Source: Chamaea fasciata (Eukaryota > Chordata > Aves > Passeriformes > Sylviidae). From it: DNA of 64,000 nt. The stretch is from contig JARCOQ010000008.1 in the NCBI GenBank assembly GCA_029207755.1, positions 31,594,521 to 31,658,520 on the forward strand. The letters run 5' to 3'. Numbering within the stretch: the stretch's first letter is position 1; every line of letters begins with the position of its first letter. The position numbers and the translations under genes were made by a program. The notes beneath the pieces were generated by a model. It was not told the DNA's origin, did no database searches, and worked only from the letters and a program-made list of their open reading frames with translations. Below are positions 12,767 through 25,509 of the stretch, piece by piece.

Positions 12767-12812
12767 ATTCCCACTCAACTCCCAGAAAAGGGGGCTTTAG
12801 AGCATTTCCAAG

Positions 12813-13295
12813 ATGTCAGAGGGAAGGGATGTCACTGGTCAGCTCCTTGAGCAGCCCTGCACAGGGGACAGAGGCAAAGCAGGAGAGCAGTGGGAAGCAA
12901 AGACAACTTCCTTGAGAAAAGCAGATTTTAAACCATGGCAACAAGGAAAGAAACCCTGGACAGGTGTAAGAAAAATCAAGACCTGCAAGGAAAAAATACT
13001 TTCAAGTGAAAGACCTCGGAAGAAGATGAAGACTGACAGTGTGTTAGGAAAGGAAAGACAATTCTGCCTTCCCTTGCAAGGAACAGAGCTTCAGGAGACA
13101 GAAACAAGCGCTTATGCTACAGGTAGTAGGGGAAAATGGGGATCTGAAGGGAAAAGAAAACAAGGAAAAATTAACCAGAAGGTAGAAAGCATGGAGAAGC
13201 CTCAGTGGGGGTTCCAGCTGCAGAGCAAGAGAGAACAAGAGTCTGCCAGGGAGAGCAGATGGGAGAGAATAAAAGACCGCTTAAGCAACGCTTAA
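12813..13295 (+). other. Longest open frame (160 codons), probably chance
   Basis: An ATG-initiated frame of 160 codons on a purine-rich strand. The predicted product is rich in Lys, Arg, Glu, Gln and Ser, with basic clusters around residues 45-75 and 108-125. It has no recognisable domain, signal peptide or membrane segment. The opposite strand is open for 64 codons in the same interval. An unspliced 160-codon frame is about what chance yields in 64 kb read in six frames, and no promoter or polyadenylation context was seen. Confidence 0.07.
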
Positions 13296-16015
13296 AGAGA
13301 TGTAGAATGTGCAAACTTCTTTCCTGCTCCCACCCTTAGCAATACAGATGTTTGGCAAGAGAACAAAAGTTAAGGAGGGTTTCAGGCAGGGCAGACTGGA
13401 AGTGACGTGCACTGAAGGCATACTATCATCAGCTCAAGAGTTACACCTGTAGTTGAGCAAAGATGCAAACCTGCACAGGCACCCTCTGCACTGCTGCTAC
13501 AAATCCACTCAAATCCACTCCACGGCTCCAGTCGCCTTTTGTTTCTACTGCAATAACCCTAAACTAAATAAAACAAAACCATAAATTATATAAACCCTAA
13601 ACCACTACTAGGTAAGTAACAACTTGCCAAGAAACAGGCCAACAATCCTCATAACTTCATTTTTCCCTGCAGATCAACTGTTTGCCACCTCTAAATAGTT
13701 GGATTCCCACTAAATACCCCTAAGTGACCCAGAGCAATTTGCTCCCCCCCCAAATTCACCATAAGTTGAGTTTCACTGGTTATCCCCAATCTATCAACTA
13801 CAATTCATGTGTTTTCCATTGAAGTTTTACAATGTTCAGAATTTTATTTACACAGCCATTAGATTTTGCTGTTACAAGTATATGAAGCTTATGATAACCA
13901 AATACAGAGACTTCAGAATGACTGCAGCTTGAAATGCCTGTGTGTATATTACATCTTGAAGTTTATGTCATATTATACATCGCATAGTAGCTGGCTGTAA
14001 TGAATAGTTATTAACAGAGGAAAAATTGCACCAGGAGACACTGCAAATCACAGTTACAGTTAGCATTGAAATTAAATATTCCAAAAGTTATTGTTTAAAT
14101 ATACATATTTCTCAGAAAAAAAAATATTTTATTGTTAAAGAGAACTGGTTGGGTTTTAGTTTCATATTTAGCATTTCCTAGTCCAGAGAACAGTGATGCA
14201 GCTACAGTTGTGTTTTATTTTAATGCTGCTTTTCCTTTTGGCAGACAAATTCCCCAGGCATTAGAAGACAGAAAGCACTAAAACCTTGGGTCATCTTCAA
14301 ACAGACAATAATAAAGGGGGAATTTAAGAGATATAACAGACCAAGGGGAAGCAGGAGTTTAGACTTATGGCAGTACCACCAGGCAGCTCAGTGCTGTTCT
14401 CAGTTCAGGACCTGGAGTTGTAACTGGATTTTCTCACTATTGCACTCAAGGTAATTATCCACCTCCCTGCAGGATCCAGCAGCTCAGCCACAGCTTTGCT
14501 CTGCCTGATTTCAGCTCCAAGGCTGGGTTGTTAACTAGCTCAGAAATCCCTGTATGGCACCCCAAAGCACTGCATGGACCATGGGCAGGCCCAAAGTTCG
14601 GCAGGTTTTGAAAAGCAGCAGCCCTGGGCTGTTTCTGCCTGCAGCACCTTCAGTGAGAGCAGGCTCAGTGCAGCCTGTGCCACATTCCGACCCCAAAACA
14701 TGAGGCCACAAACATGTTTCAGTTGAGAACCACCCAACATGAGCACTTCATGGCAATCAGGCTTGTTTATAGCCAAATTAAAACACGGATTTTGCTTTCA
14801 GCAGTTCTGTACCACTACTATAGATTTAAATGTAATTTCTCTTAAAAAAATTGCAATCTCCAAACAGTCTTTGAAGGACTCATACATTTATAGAAATGTG
14901 CAAACCTCATCAGTGACTTGACAAAAGCAGTGTGAATCCAGCAGCTTTCTAGTAACCAGAAAACTATTGGTATTGATACAACCTTCAAAATTATAGCATG
15001 GACACAGATCTCAGGTTAAATCTTGAGGAGATTAAGTGTCTCCTTTAGTATGAAACCCCAGAAAACCTCAGCATTCACATGGGGCTAATTTAACTAAACC
15101 ATTACATAACTGCCAGAGGAACAGTCATGCAGGATTATCAGTGAAGCAAAATCTGATTTGTCTGTGTCTGTTCTGTTCAGACTCTTTTATGCCATATCCT
15201 TATTAAAGGCACTCACTAGCAGTGACCACTCTTATTAAATCAGGCACATGCATAAAGAGTTTGTTGGGATGGTAGAAGAAAATACAAAGAGGTAGAGTTA
15301 CTTCTACATTTCCTAATGTCTTCATGTACCTTGGTCAAGAGGCTTAGGAAGAATACAAGCCAAGCCACAGTGAAGGACAAACTTCAGAGGCACAGTGTGC
15401 CCATTTATAAACATTTCTAACTACAGCATGCTGATTTGTCAAGTTACTTGAGTCATTGTAAGAGATTCTTTTATTACCTGCCCGATTTTACCTAAAGAAC
15501 ACGATTCTCCATACACATACCACCATGTCTAACCATACATCAAAATCAAGAATTCCATTAATAAAATTAGACCTAATTTTCAGTCATGTAATATTCTTGC
15601 ACATCATCTATCTCTTTTATGTTGACAAGAAAAACCGAATGCTCTATTGGATTTTTTTTCCTCCAATTAAATTAGCACCCCACAAATGCAACTAATACAT
15701 CAATTAGGCAATACTATTAAAAAACATTTTAAACCAATAAAAATAAAACCCTGCATATTGTGACTTTTTGTGCATACATATTAAGAGAAAACTTTTTAAG
15801 TTCATAAGATTCTATCCAGCATAACCCTGCCAGTGTATTCCCAATATTTATTCTGAAGGTGGCAGTGTAAGAAAAGGGCACTTTGAGTAGAGGTAAAAGT
15901 ATAAAGAGCAACTTTAGTTCAACCAGCGCAGTTCAACAGAATCTATATCCATCCTGGAGCCACCTGTTGTCTGTCCCTGCCGCTCCCGTCCTGTAGGCAC
16001 AAGGCCACAGCAGCA
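13296..16015. other. Noncoding, mostly unique sequence
   Basis: No gene or mobile element recognised. It contains a 10-bp doublet (AAATCCACTC twice, 13501-13520), two isolated ACCCTAAAC motifs near 13556 and 13600 that are too few to be a telomeric array, and a GC-richer stretch at 14380-14720. Confidence 0.6.
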
Positions 16016-16019
16016 ACCT

Positions 16020-16150
16020 TCCCAGCCAGATTATTCTGTAACCCATTTAAATCTGATTTCCTCTTTAATTAATAATGGGAAGACGATAAAAATGTTCTTT
16101 GGTGTGTAATTTAAAATTTATTTCTGAAAGCTTAATTTTTCAGTATTATA
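16020..16150. promoter_or_regulatory. Possible conserved noncoding element
   Basis: An AT-rich complex block with TTTAATTAATAATGG near 16063 and other homeodomain-type cores, without simple repeats. Texture is the only support. Confidence 0.15.
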
Positions 16151-19100
16151 CTTCCTTTTTTTTTTTTCCCCAATTCATTCAGTGCTTTTTTCTAATTGAG
16201 CAAATTCAATTAAATTCTGATCACTGGGAGTTTATTAAGCCTTTTCTCTGCTGAATTAAAGAATATGTTCCTTTGAGGTACTCATATAAAAGCAGACCTA
16301 TACTGCAAGAGCTCAGAGCAGATGTTAAATAACACCAGGACAAAGTGCTTACCACACATAAATAAATCCACAAGACCATCCAGTTGGCACTGAGGGGCAG
16401 CACTGACGCCAAAAAGTGTTTTTCAATAAATTCTACTACAATTACAGAGCAATACAGTCTGTGGTCGCTCTCAGTACAAAACAATGTAACACAGGCACAA
16501 TTACGCAACAAAGACCGTGAAGATTTCTTCTGGAAGGGCCTTCTTGAAATTTGAGCAGATTAATTCAGGCTCTGCTGTGCCCATGGATATGGGCTGGTCA
16601 AATGCAGGGATTTTAACCACTCTTTGTCAAGGGTTCTCTTTTCTTCCCAGTCTTGCACTACACTCACAAACTACTTCCCTATGTTTTTATTTTAATGAAT
16701 CATGGCAGTGTAAAAGGAATTATAAAAGAAATTAAGCCAAAAATGTGTACATGACTTATTCAAGCAACATTACAGCTGCATGCAAATTGTGTGATTAGGG
16801 AAAGGCGATTAGAAGACCACACCTGAGAAGCAGGATCAGAAAATTCTACATTGAACACAATCAAAAAAAAAGCACTAGGAAGCCACATCTGGAAAGCATT
16901 ATGAGAAAGCTTTTTTAATTAAGAAAAAAGTCTCCTAATAAATGTCAGCAAGGTGTAGGGGGGGGCAGACAAAAAATCACTGCATAAGCACCTAAAAAAT
17001 ACTTCCCAGAGACACAAGCCCAGACTTAAATTCTGGTGGCCATGGCTAAATGAATGCACAGGCAGGTTCAGCCAGCACGTCGGGGCTACACTTAGTTCCA
17101 AAGGTGAGTGTTCAGTCTCTTCTCACCCACCTCCCACACAGCCAGCAGGACCATGGCAGGCAGAGAAGGATGAAAAGAAAGCTTGGGAAGGGAGAAGGTT
17201 CCCTTATTCACCCAGAGACCCTGCTCTATTGAGTAACTTCCAAATACAGAAGAGGCAGAGGGCATTTTCCCCCAAGAGTTTGAGCTCTGTAGAAAGCAGA
17301 GCAGGGCTGGACACGACAGTGGTGCAGAACTGTATCTGCAATCAGCCAGAAATGCCAACTGTGACAGTCATAGATGCAGAGCATTAATCAAAAATAAATT
17401 GCTTTGAGACATTTAACACAGTCAAATCTCAAAAGTTAAGAAATGAGGAAAAAAATAAGAAGAATTTGCATATTTACAACATTCTTCTTGAAAACCACAT
17501 TATCACACATGCAGTCATGCATTCCCAAGTAGAGAGCACTACAGACAGCTGCCTTAATCTTAAGTGGTAATTTAATAATAAGCTGTATTTGTTTTGTAGA
17601 TGAGAAGGTAAACTAAGAATATTAACACTCCAAGCATGTATAATTAAATTAACACTCAATTGATTGCATCTATCCAATTCCCTAGGAAAAATGGTAGTGT
17701 TCAAATTAACTGAACAAACTTGTGGTGTGTGCCTCTCCCCTTAAGATTCTTGTTTCCTTCATTCTCTACACTTCCGTGCTTCCCATCTCTTACTCCTGCC
17801 TTGGATAGAGGCCACCAGCCCTCCCCAGCAATGATGGGGACAGCCAGAAGAGGATCCATGACACTGCGGGCCTGTCTTCAGGTAGAAAACTGAAGAGATA
17901 ATTTTGCAATATAAAATGAAGCCAAGTGTGTGTTGCTGTTAGTTAAGCTGTCCTTGGTTTCTGGGAGAACCTGTTTCACGGCAGCAAAAGAAAAAAAAAA
18001 AGCACTGTCCCAGAAGAGGAATTGGCAGGACTGGGACACAAGGGAATATGTAGAAAAATCCAAAGACAAGAAAAACTTTAATTTGAGAATGTGTACTTCA
18101 CCTGTCTCCCAATTTCTCCACGACTTTATTTGATTTATTCCAGAGCTGCCTCAAGTAAGCTCACAGCTCTGCTCTAAAGTGCAAGCTTTTTTTTTCGGCT
18201 GGGAAATAAAAGAGTGCAAACTGGCATTCCTCACATTTTTATTTATGCCTTTTGCATCTCAATTTCATTTTTCAGTTGGAGTATTAAGTTATCCGCTTGA
18301 AATAATGAGCTGATAATGAATTCCAAAAACTGTGCAACTAGACCCATCACACTGCACTCAAAACTCCTGCTCCTCCTCAAATCACGAAGACTGACCTTAA
18401 TGTTCAAGTGTCTTCGTGTGACTAATTACAAAATCTCTGACAGAAAAGCACATGTGTTATATTTCAGTTTTCTTGCTTGTAAACAGCTTTCAAGTGTTTA
18501 GGCCACACACTGGTGTTGAATTTGAATATGCTAAATATAGCCATACATCAGGAAAGACAGATAGCCTTAAATCATTAAAAGTTCTCAGTTGAGATACATA
18601 AAACATTAGGAAGAAAACAACACAGTGGGTCTGGGCACAGGGCACAGAAAATGTAGGTCTTTTGCATAAAAATTTCTCAACTCAAGCAGGCAAGTGGCCT
18701 GAGAAGGCTGAACAGACCAACACCAAGTTGCATTCCCTTTCCTCCCACTCCCACAGCACTTTCCTGCCAGCTCAGGTGACACATTCCCCAGCACTCCTTC
18801 CCCTGAGCATCTTACATCTCAATACACCTGCCAAAGGCAGGCACACCTCTGGCACAGAGCCTGTATCAGAATCTGGGCACACTGAACCAGTTTCCCCAGC
18901 AGAAGCTCCCAGTAAAGTTCCCAAGTTTAAAGTTTCCCCACCAGAGCTCCAGAGTGCAAGAGCACGGAGCACTAGAAGGCAGAGCCTCCCTGAATAAAGG
19001 CTGTAGGAACACACCAGGCAGCCAGTTACCATCTCAAGCAGACAGTGGTCCACATCAAACTGTAGTAAGGATCCTCTGGGAAGTAAGCCTTTAAATGGAA

Positions 19101-19535
19101 CTAAAGCTGGGGAAATAGAAATTCAGATCACCAAATCAGTAGTCATTTGTGAGGACTTTGCCATTACACAGTCTAGCTCTAGTTCCAATCCTATTTATCA
19201 TTAAAATATTCAGGTGAACTCCAGCAGGGGAATAATGATTGGTACTCCTGTACATACAGCTAGATATCTACCTGTTAAGTATCCTACTCAACATATTTAA
19301 GGGATCCACTCAAATTACATTTGTATGAGATTTACTTGAATGAGGCTCAGCCCTCTAATCTCATCATAATAGATGGCAGCTTCCAAGAGATTTGAAATGC
19401 ATGGTAACATTTAGAATACATCAAGTTTCCAGGGGCTGCAGAAACTGAAATATGTGATTTTCATTTACTCTGAAATGCAATGCTTTCTAGATTTTTTTTT
19501 CCAGCAATTTCTGCCTCAGAAATCAACATCTTTCC
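16151..19535. other. Noncoding, mostly unique sequence
   Basis: No gene recognised. Minor features are a G7 run at about 16960-16966, an A12 run near 17990-18001 and a GC-richer patch at 18700-19000 carrying overlapping open frames on both strands with no recognisable products. Confidence 0.6.
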
Positions 19536-19539
19536 ACCT

Positions 19540-19830
19540 GCTTGCTTGTTTTAGAGAAAAAATGATTAATTTGGGCTGGCTGGTTACTGGTGAAATGTAT
19601 GCAGAATTAAAATCCTGTCTTTGCCATCGCCTGGAGTTGCACAGGCTGTTTGTACACCCTAGTGGGGGAAGGATGCCAGTGCACAGAACCCCGACAGGAT
19701 CAGCAGCTTTTCCATCAATAAAGAGAATATTGAGACTGCGATGCAAAATAACCACCGAGGCACACGTGCAGCATCAGACTTTAATATCCAAATTCGGGTG
19801 AACTGGTTTGTGTGGGCTTGAAAAAGCAGC
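19540..19830. promoter_or_regulatory. Possible conserved noncoding element
   Basis: A complex, repeat-free block with balanced composition and several retained CpGs (19628, 19690, 19739, 19755), unlike its AT-rich surroundings. The 115-codon frame through it (19454-19801) has no recognisable domain, and the opposite strand is open too. Retained CpGs in a desert can mark constrained sequence; this is inference. Confidence 0.18.
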
Positions 19831-22800
19831 ACTGAGGTCTGAGGACAGTAAGGTTAATTTCCATCTGAAAACATGCATAATTGTCATCCCTTAAATCCCT
19901 CTTTCTTACGTCTCCCACAAAGGCTGCAGAAAACAGGCTCCTCAGTATGCAGCAAGCATGAACCTTTTGATCATACCAGCACTATAGCCATTTCTTTCTT
20001 CATCGTGCTGCATTTCCTCAGAATCCACACATGAGAGTAACTCATCCCTATGTGAGTGAAATAACCCACCACTACATTCCCCCTGAAAACAGAAGCCCTA
20101 CATAATTGGAATTCCTGCACAAAATACATAAATTAATAGTAATGGAAATTTCAGATGATTATTCACTCAGTTTCTATTTAAACTGAGTTCCAGCACATCT
20201 GTCATTCATCACAAAAGAAACACAAAGATAGCTTCAAGTTGAAAAAATTCTTTTTCATACTTTTCCATCAAAACACACAACACAACAACAAATTCTGCAA
20301 TTGCAATTTGTCTCAGTTCATACATGACTATATAAAGCATATAATAGAAGTTATGGGATTTTTTTTCTCCTTTTCATGAAATTGTTATAATTTTTAAACA
20401 AACTCATTCAACTTAATATGCACTTTATATTATCATAAGGTTAAAATTATCTCATTTGTTTTATTCAAAGTGAAGTTGAATTAAATACTTTTATTAAGAT
20501 AATTATTGCTACATGATGAGCAAGGGGTTTTTTTTAATAATTTCATGTTGGTATTATAGCTTTAAGCTTCATCTCTAGTACAGCTCCATGGTTCATCATT
20601 GATTTTTTTTCTCCTGTAATAGAAATAAATTTCAATTTACTGGAACATCACACCATAAGATAATTCCTTTTCAACACTTCAGTGTGGACTTTTCTGTTTC
20701 ATCTGTGCTTAAAATAAAAGTATAGAAGCAGCTTCAAAATCAGGCCTAAATTCTACACAGGGACACAGTACCTGTGATGTCCATCAGTCAGTTTGTCCTT
20801 GCCCAAACATGTTTGGGACTTATGTGAGTCAACCAAATCTGGCAACAAATCTCCCACCTTTGGTAGGAAGGATAAGCGGAAATGCTGCTGCTGAAAAGCT
20901 GCATCCTGGGTTCTCTCTTTACCACTGACGAGGAAATCAACACACACACTCATCCTCAGGGTATGGAGTCCCAGGAGAACAGGATCCTGTGGTGTCACCG
21001 CTCATGGAAATAATTGCTCAGTGGTCTCAGCACACGCCTGGGGACTGCCAGACAAAAAATATTATAAATAGTTATCCTCCTCATGGGGTTTTCCTTGGCC
21101 ACCTGTTGCTGAAAACTGTAAGCTCTTCCATGGTACAAATCACCAACTGCTTGCAGTTGGGTATTTTTAAGGCACAAGTGTTTGCTTGCAAGTCCTGAAT
21201 GAAGATTGCATAAAACTTTCACATCAGGCAGCAGAATTTATGAGTAAAGGTGTCTTTTATGTTTCTCAATACCAGTCACTAAGAAAAACATTTTAAAAAA
21301 ATAATTTTCACGTAAAAGTCTTCATTTCACCCCTTTGCTCCCTCTGCACACATATAAGTACATTCCACAGAATAGGTGGTCCTTTAAGCAAGTAGAATAA
21401 TATCAAGGATAGGTGATTTTCTGGAATTTTTTTTTTACATCCAATCCTTACAAGAATGAAAGGGGAAACTGAAAAGAGGAAACAGTCACTCCCCACATGT
21501 GGTAGGAAAATAAAAAAAGTGGGATTTGTTCATTTGGATTTGCTCTGAATATGCTTTTAAAAAACATGCAGATAAAGAAAAAAGTTATTACTTTTTAAGC
21601 TGCAGTTAAATGTAGAAGTAGTTTGAAATTTATATCTATGTGGAAATGACTAGATAAATCCAAAGACACGACAGCCCCTTCTCATTCACCGTAACAAAAT
21701 TGGTGGAGCTCCAACACAGCACTTCTCTCAGTCCTCACAAACTGACAAATGAATACACTCTCCCAATTTTTTATATATTACAGAACATTGCTATATCTTG
21801 AGTCACAAATAGAATTTGAAAAGCAACACTTTTGTCCAAAATGAGTATTTTTTATCTATCTTTTCTAATGGTCCTTAACACAGGAGAGGTGAACATCAAC
21901 TCTGGTGAGCCTTGCTGCAGTTCTTTAGAACAGAACTTTTCCCTACACTTTGCAAAAGCCAGTCTCCTTATAATTTTAGCAGGATTGATAACAAATGGTA
22001 AACACTGGCAAAGCTGTTACCTGATTTCTCTGGTTTTTAATGCAAAATAATAACCAACTGGCACAACACAAGTCTTTTCAGAAAGAAACTGAAAATTAGA
22101 AACATGTAACTTAAATAATAAAATCACAGCTGACTGTTTTTAAATTAACCTAAGGCAGAAATATTCATTTTATTATTCCTGAATTAATCCTTATTAACAT
22201 TTCCTGACATGTTCCTGACACAGGAACAAAAATGAACCACGACATTTGGGTGCCTTTTATAAACACTAATCCTTTCCCTGATGGATGTGTATTGAAATCA
22301 GCTTTCCTAAATAATCTGGTTTCTCAACATTGCCTGTACGTGTATTTTTCTTCAGAATTTCATCACAGCTTCATTTAGACAGGCACTTTTTCAAACCCAT
22401 CCTATCCTTCACAACCTACAAAAAGGTGCCCTCCCTCCATGGGCCCTGATCCACAGTAATATGTTGAAAATAGAGATCCATTTTTCTTGCCAGACAGGGT
22501 GGATGGTTATCTGAAGTGAAAAGTTCCATTTCCCAGCATCTTTCATTGAAACTACTGCCTGATAATTATATGGAATAGGAAGTAACCATTCATCAAACTC
22601 ATAAAATATCCATTCATCATGGTGATTCTCTCCTTGAGAAACACGAGAACCAAAATGAATCAGCCAAACCAAACTCCATCACATCAAAGTTTTTTTTAAA
22701 AAAAACAAAGGGATAAAATGCATTTTCTTCATAAGGCAGCGTGACTGAGGCCTTATAAATGTTAAACTACCTTCTCTTATTATAGGAAGTTCTTTTAATC

Positions 22801-23250
22801 TCATCCTTACAACTCAAGTCAGTATAAATAGAATAGCAATTAAAGGTTATTAAAAGTTACCTGATTCAAGTGGAAGTAACAAATTTTTTCATTCCCACAA
22901 AAACCAGACAATTTAAAGTAACATTTAAAAGGGAAAACCATGCATTCCACAAGCAAACCCATCTAAATGGACCCTAGTAGCCAAAAACATATATATGCAT
23001 ATATTTCTTTCACCAGTATCTAACCTGAAGCGACTCCTCAACATAAAATCACCATAAATGCATTATTGGATTTGTCACTTGTGGCTGGCCTAATGTTACT
23101 TGACTCATATAATACATCTCAGAACAACTTAAAAAAAAAAAAATCAAAACTTATTTCCAACTATCTTGATTCTCTGGCCTTGCCTGGTGCAGTGATGTCC
23201 ACAGAACACTCATCATGCTGTACAGCAGCTTGCAGGTAGTGGATAGGTCT
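19831..23250. other. Noncoding, mostly unique sequence
   Basis: No gene recognised. Holds a short perfect inverted repeat at 21143-21160 (CCAACTGC, two-base spacer, GCAGTTGG), short A and T runs, and a 13-base A run near 23131-23143. Confidence 0.6.
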
Positions 23251-23254
23251 GCCC

Positions 23255-23575
23255 TCAGGTTTTAACTTGGGCTGGGAATGCATTTCTGAGGGAATCGCAT
23301 TGCCCCTCCTGGCTCCCCAAGCGGGGTTTGCAGACAGGCTGGCACACCCCAGGCTGTGGGTGGGTGCTCAGCCCCCCCAGCAGGGCACAGCCATGGCCCA
23401 CAGAGGACATTCCATGTGCATCTCCCTCTCCCCACTGCAAAGACCCCCCTCCATGCAGCTGCATCCTGTCCTGGGATGGCACTGCCAGAGCCACCAGTGT
23501 CACCAGGAGCTCCCCACTCCTCCACCACCACAGGGCTCCCCTTGGACTGAATCTCCACTTCATCATTTCTAACCC
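23255..23575. other. Local GC-rich patch
   Basis: About 320 bases with clearly higher G and C than the flanks, including C-rich runs and a C7 run near 23373. Frames are open on both strands at once (98-118 codons), as happens when stop codons, which are AT-rich, are depleted. The products look alike in composition (Pro, Gly, Ala, His rich) and match no family I know. CpG dinucleotides are few, so it is not a typical CpG island. It may be a decayed mobile element or a GC-biased fragment. Confidence 0.5.
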
Positions 23576-25080
23576 TCTCCTAAAGTCTGCTGTTAAATTT
23601 ACTGTCCAGCCACAAAATGCTACTTTAGGAACAGTACAAATCCATGCTTTGTACCTATATCCCTGGAGAATGCATTGGGGATAAGTGTATTACTGCCAGG
23701 AATGCAGCAACTAAATCAAAGTTCAACACACTATCACCTCCAATTTCCCAGAGGCCTTTTCTTTTTAACCTAAGCCCTTATCTCTGCCCTTTTTCTCTGT
23801 CTCTGCTTGTCCTTCACGTTTGCTGTGCATTAAATAATTCCCACTGGCCTCCACCCACAAAGCCTTCAGACACAAGGTAGGGCATTTACTGTCACTTAGT
23901 TGGATTTGAGTTCCAGCTGTGCATGTGTTGTCTTGTGCGCTACTTCGGTGTGCTGGTGATGCCCTAGGCAGCATCAACTTGTACAAAGTTTGAGAAGAAA
24001 ACAGTAATTTCAGCTCTTTAAAATCTTCACTCAGTGTTAAAAATTCAGTCGGGTATTGTTTGCTCTGACCGTGGATCTCAGACTCCTGAAATCTAAATGC
24101 CACCTTTCTCCTCACCCTGCTCACACTTAGCTGAGGGAGTTTGTAAGCAACTGAAAAGCTTTTCATTAATGAACATTTCAGGCAATAGTTTGCTACCAAA
24201 AAAAGTAAAGTACCGTTATATCTTTTTATCTGTCAGGATTGCTTGAAAAACTGAAATGAGAACTGCCATCAAGGGAGACGCAGCTGCGAGATCTGGGTAC
24301 AGTGACAACTTTGCCAGCTGAAAAAAATTAGAAGATTATACTAACAGCAAAAATAGAAGCAGGATAATAATCCCATGAAGACTTCTCCCCAAAGTAAAAT
24401 AATTCATCACATATTTAAATACATTTGATCATTTATTCAAGACAAATTATCAGAGTATAAGCAAGAGAGTAGCAGGGTGAATTTCCCTTTACTTGAAAAG
24501 AGCTCTGCAATGTCAATATTTAAAGGATGTTCTTTTTTCATACTTAATGAACAACTATACACTTACAGTCTAAAATGGCTCACTTTACACTAAACAAGCA
24601 TCTCAGGAGGAAGAAAGCAATCTTCAAAGTACACTATGAAAGAACTTGCACTTCACTGACTACTTGAAGCTCCAGGAACAACAGATATCTTTAACTCCCA
24701 GCCCACATGAATTTATTTTGCTGTAAATCCTCTAACACAGAGAAGATAAGCAGCTCAGTATTGTGGTTGCACATAGCACAAAAAGCTTTTCTCCAAATGC
24801 ATTGTTTTACATGATTTTCTAACAGTAACACGAGGAGGAACACAAGATATATGGCACCTTTTTGCCTCTTAGCTGAAGAAATGCAGCAGGAAGCACTCTA
24901 AAAATCTCCCAGCTGAGTTCATCCTTCCAGGTTCAGATACTAGAAGCAAAACTATTCCCCTCTAGAAACTTAAGACTCTATAAAAGAGAAAAATGCTGTG
25001 CAAAAAGAACAACTAAATACAAAATACAGATATACTATTACCATAAATGCTTTTTTTTTAATATATATATACATACAGAC
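23576..25080. other. Noncoding sequence, nothing recognised
   Basis: Unique sequence. The 144-codon minus-strand frame at 23765-24199 has no recognisable motif. A short AT dinucleotide stretch is at 25060-25071. Confidence 0.6.
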
Positions 25081-25274
25081 TATTACTCTGTTGTTTACAT
25101 TGTTTTTGCAGCTTTGTCTCAGATGGCAGCAGAGCCAGGGCTCTCCTGCAGATCCAGGAGGATTTTACCACCCTCAATCTGCTCTGAAATACATGTTAGG
25201 ATCGCCAGGAAACAGCATGAGAGGCCACAGATTTACACCACATCAGCCAGCTCTGAAGAATGCAGATTATTGAG
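25081..25274 (+). other. Splice-acceptor-like site with open frame, doubtful
   Basis: A pyrimidine-rich run (about 25080-25109) ends in TTTTTGCAG at 25110, the form of a good splice acceptor. After it a frame stays open for about 53 codons to a TGA at 25271, encoding a Gly/Pro/His/Tyr-rich tail ending in Asn-Ala-Asp-Tyr. It could be a terminal exon of an unknown transcript. A second frame over the same bases is also open (25114-25554), and I do not recognise the peptide, so chance is likely. Confidence 0.1.
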
Positions 25275-25450
25275 CCAACAGTCTGCAAAACTGGCTATTT
25301 ACCTGGAGGAAAGTGCCAGTTCTACAGTACTTTTTAGTTGGCCACTTACAGTCAATATGCTTAGTCACAGTTTACTTCCTGTTCATGGCTGTCACACACA
25401 GTTAACAATTAAAATTATTGGTGCCCAGGCATTCCAGAATAAGGGCAATA

Positions 25451-25509
25451 GGAAAAAAAGAAAAAAAAAAACACCAAAAAAACCACACAACCCACACAAC
25501 AACAACAAC
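25451..25509 (-). repeat. A/C-rich low-complexity tract
   Basis: A-rich runs interrupted by C and CACA blocks on the + strand. On the minus strand it equals the G-interrupted T tracts found elsewhere in the window. Confidence 0.7.

Noticed and set aside
12813..13295. 160-codon ATG frame as a gene
   Set aside because: Its length is near the chance maximum for six frames over 64 kb. It has no domain and a Lys/Arg/Glu/Gln-rich composition that follows from a purine-rich strand, and the opposite strand is also open.
13550..13612. Interstitial telomeric repeats
   Set aside because: Only two isolated ACCCTAAAC motifs, not a tandem array.
23765..24199. 144-codon minus-strand frame as a gene
   Set aside because: No motif or family resemblance, and there is a short overlapping frame on the other strand.
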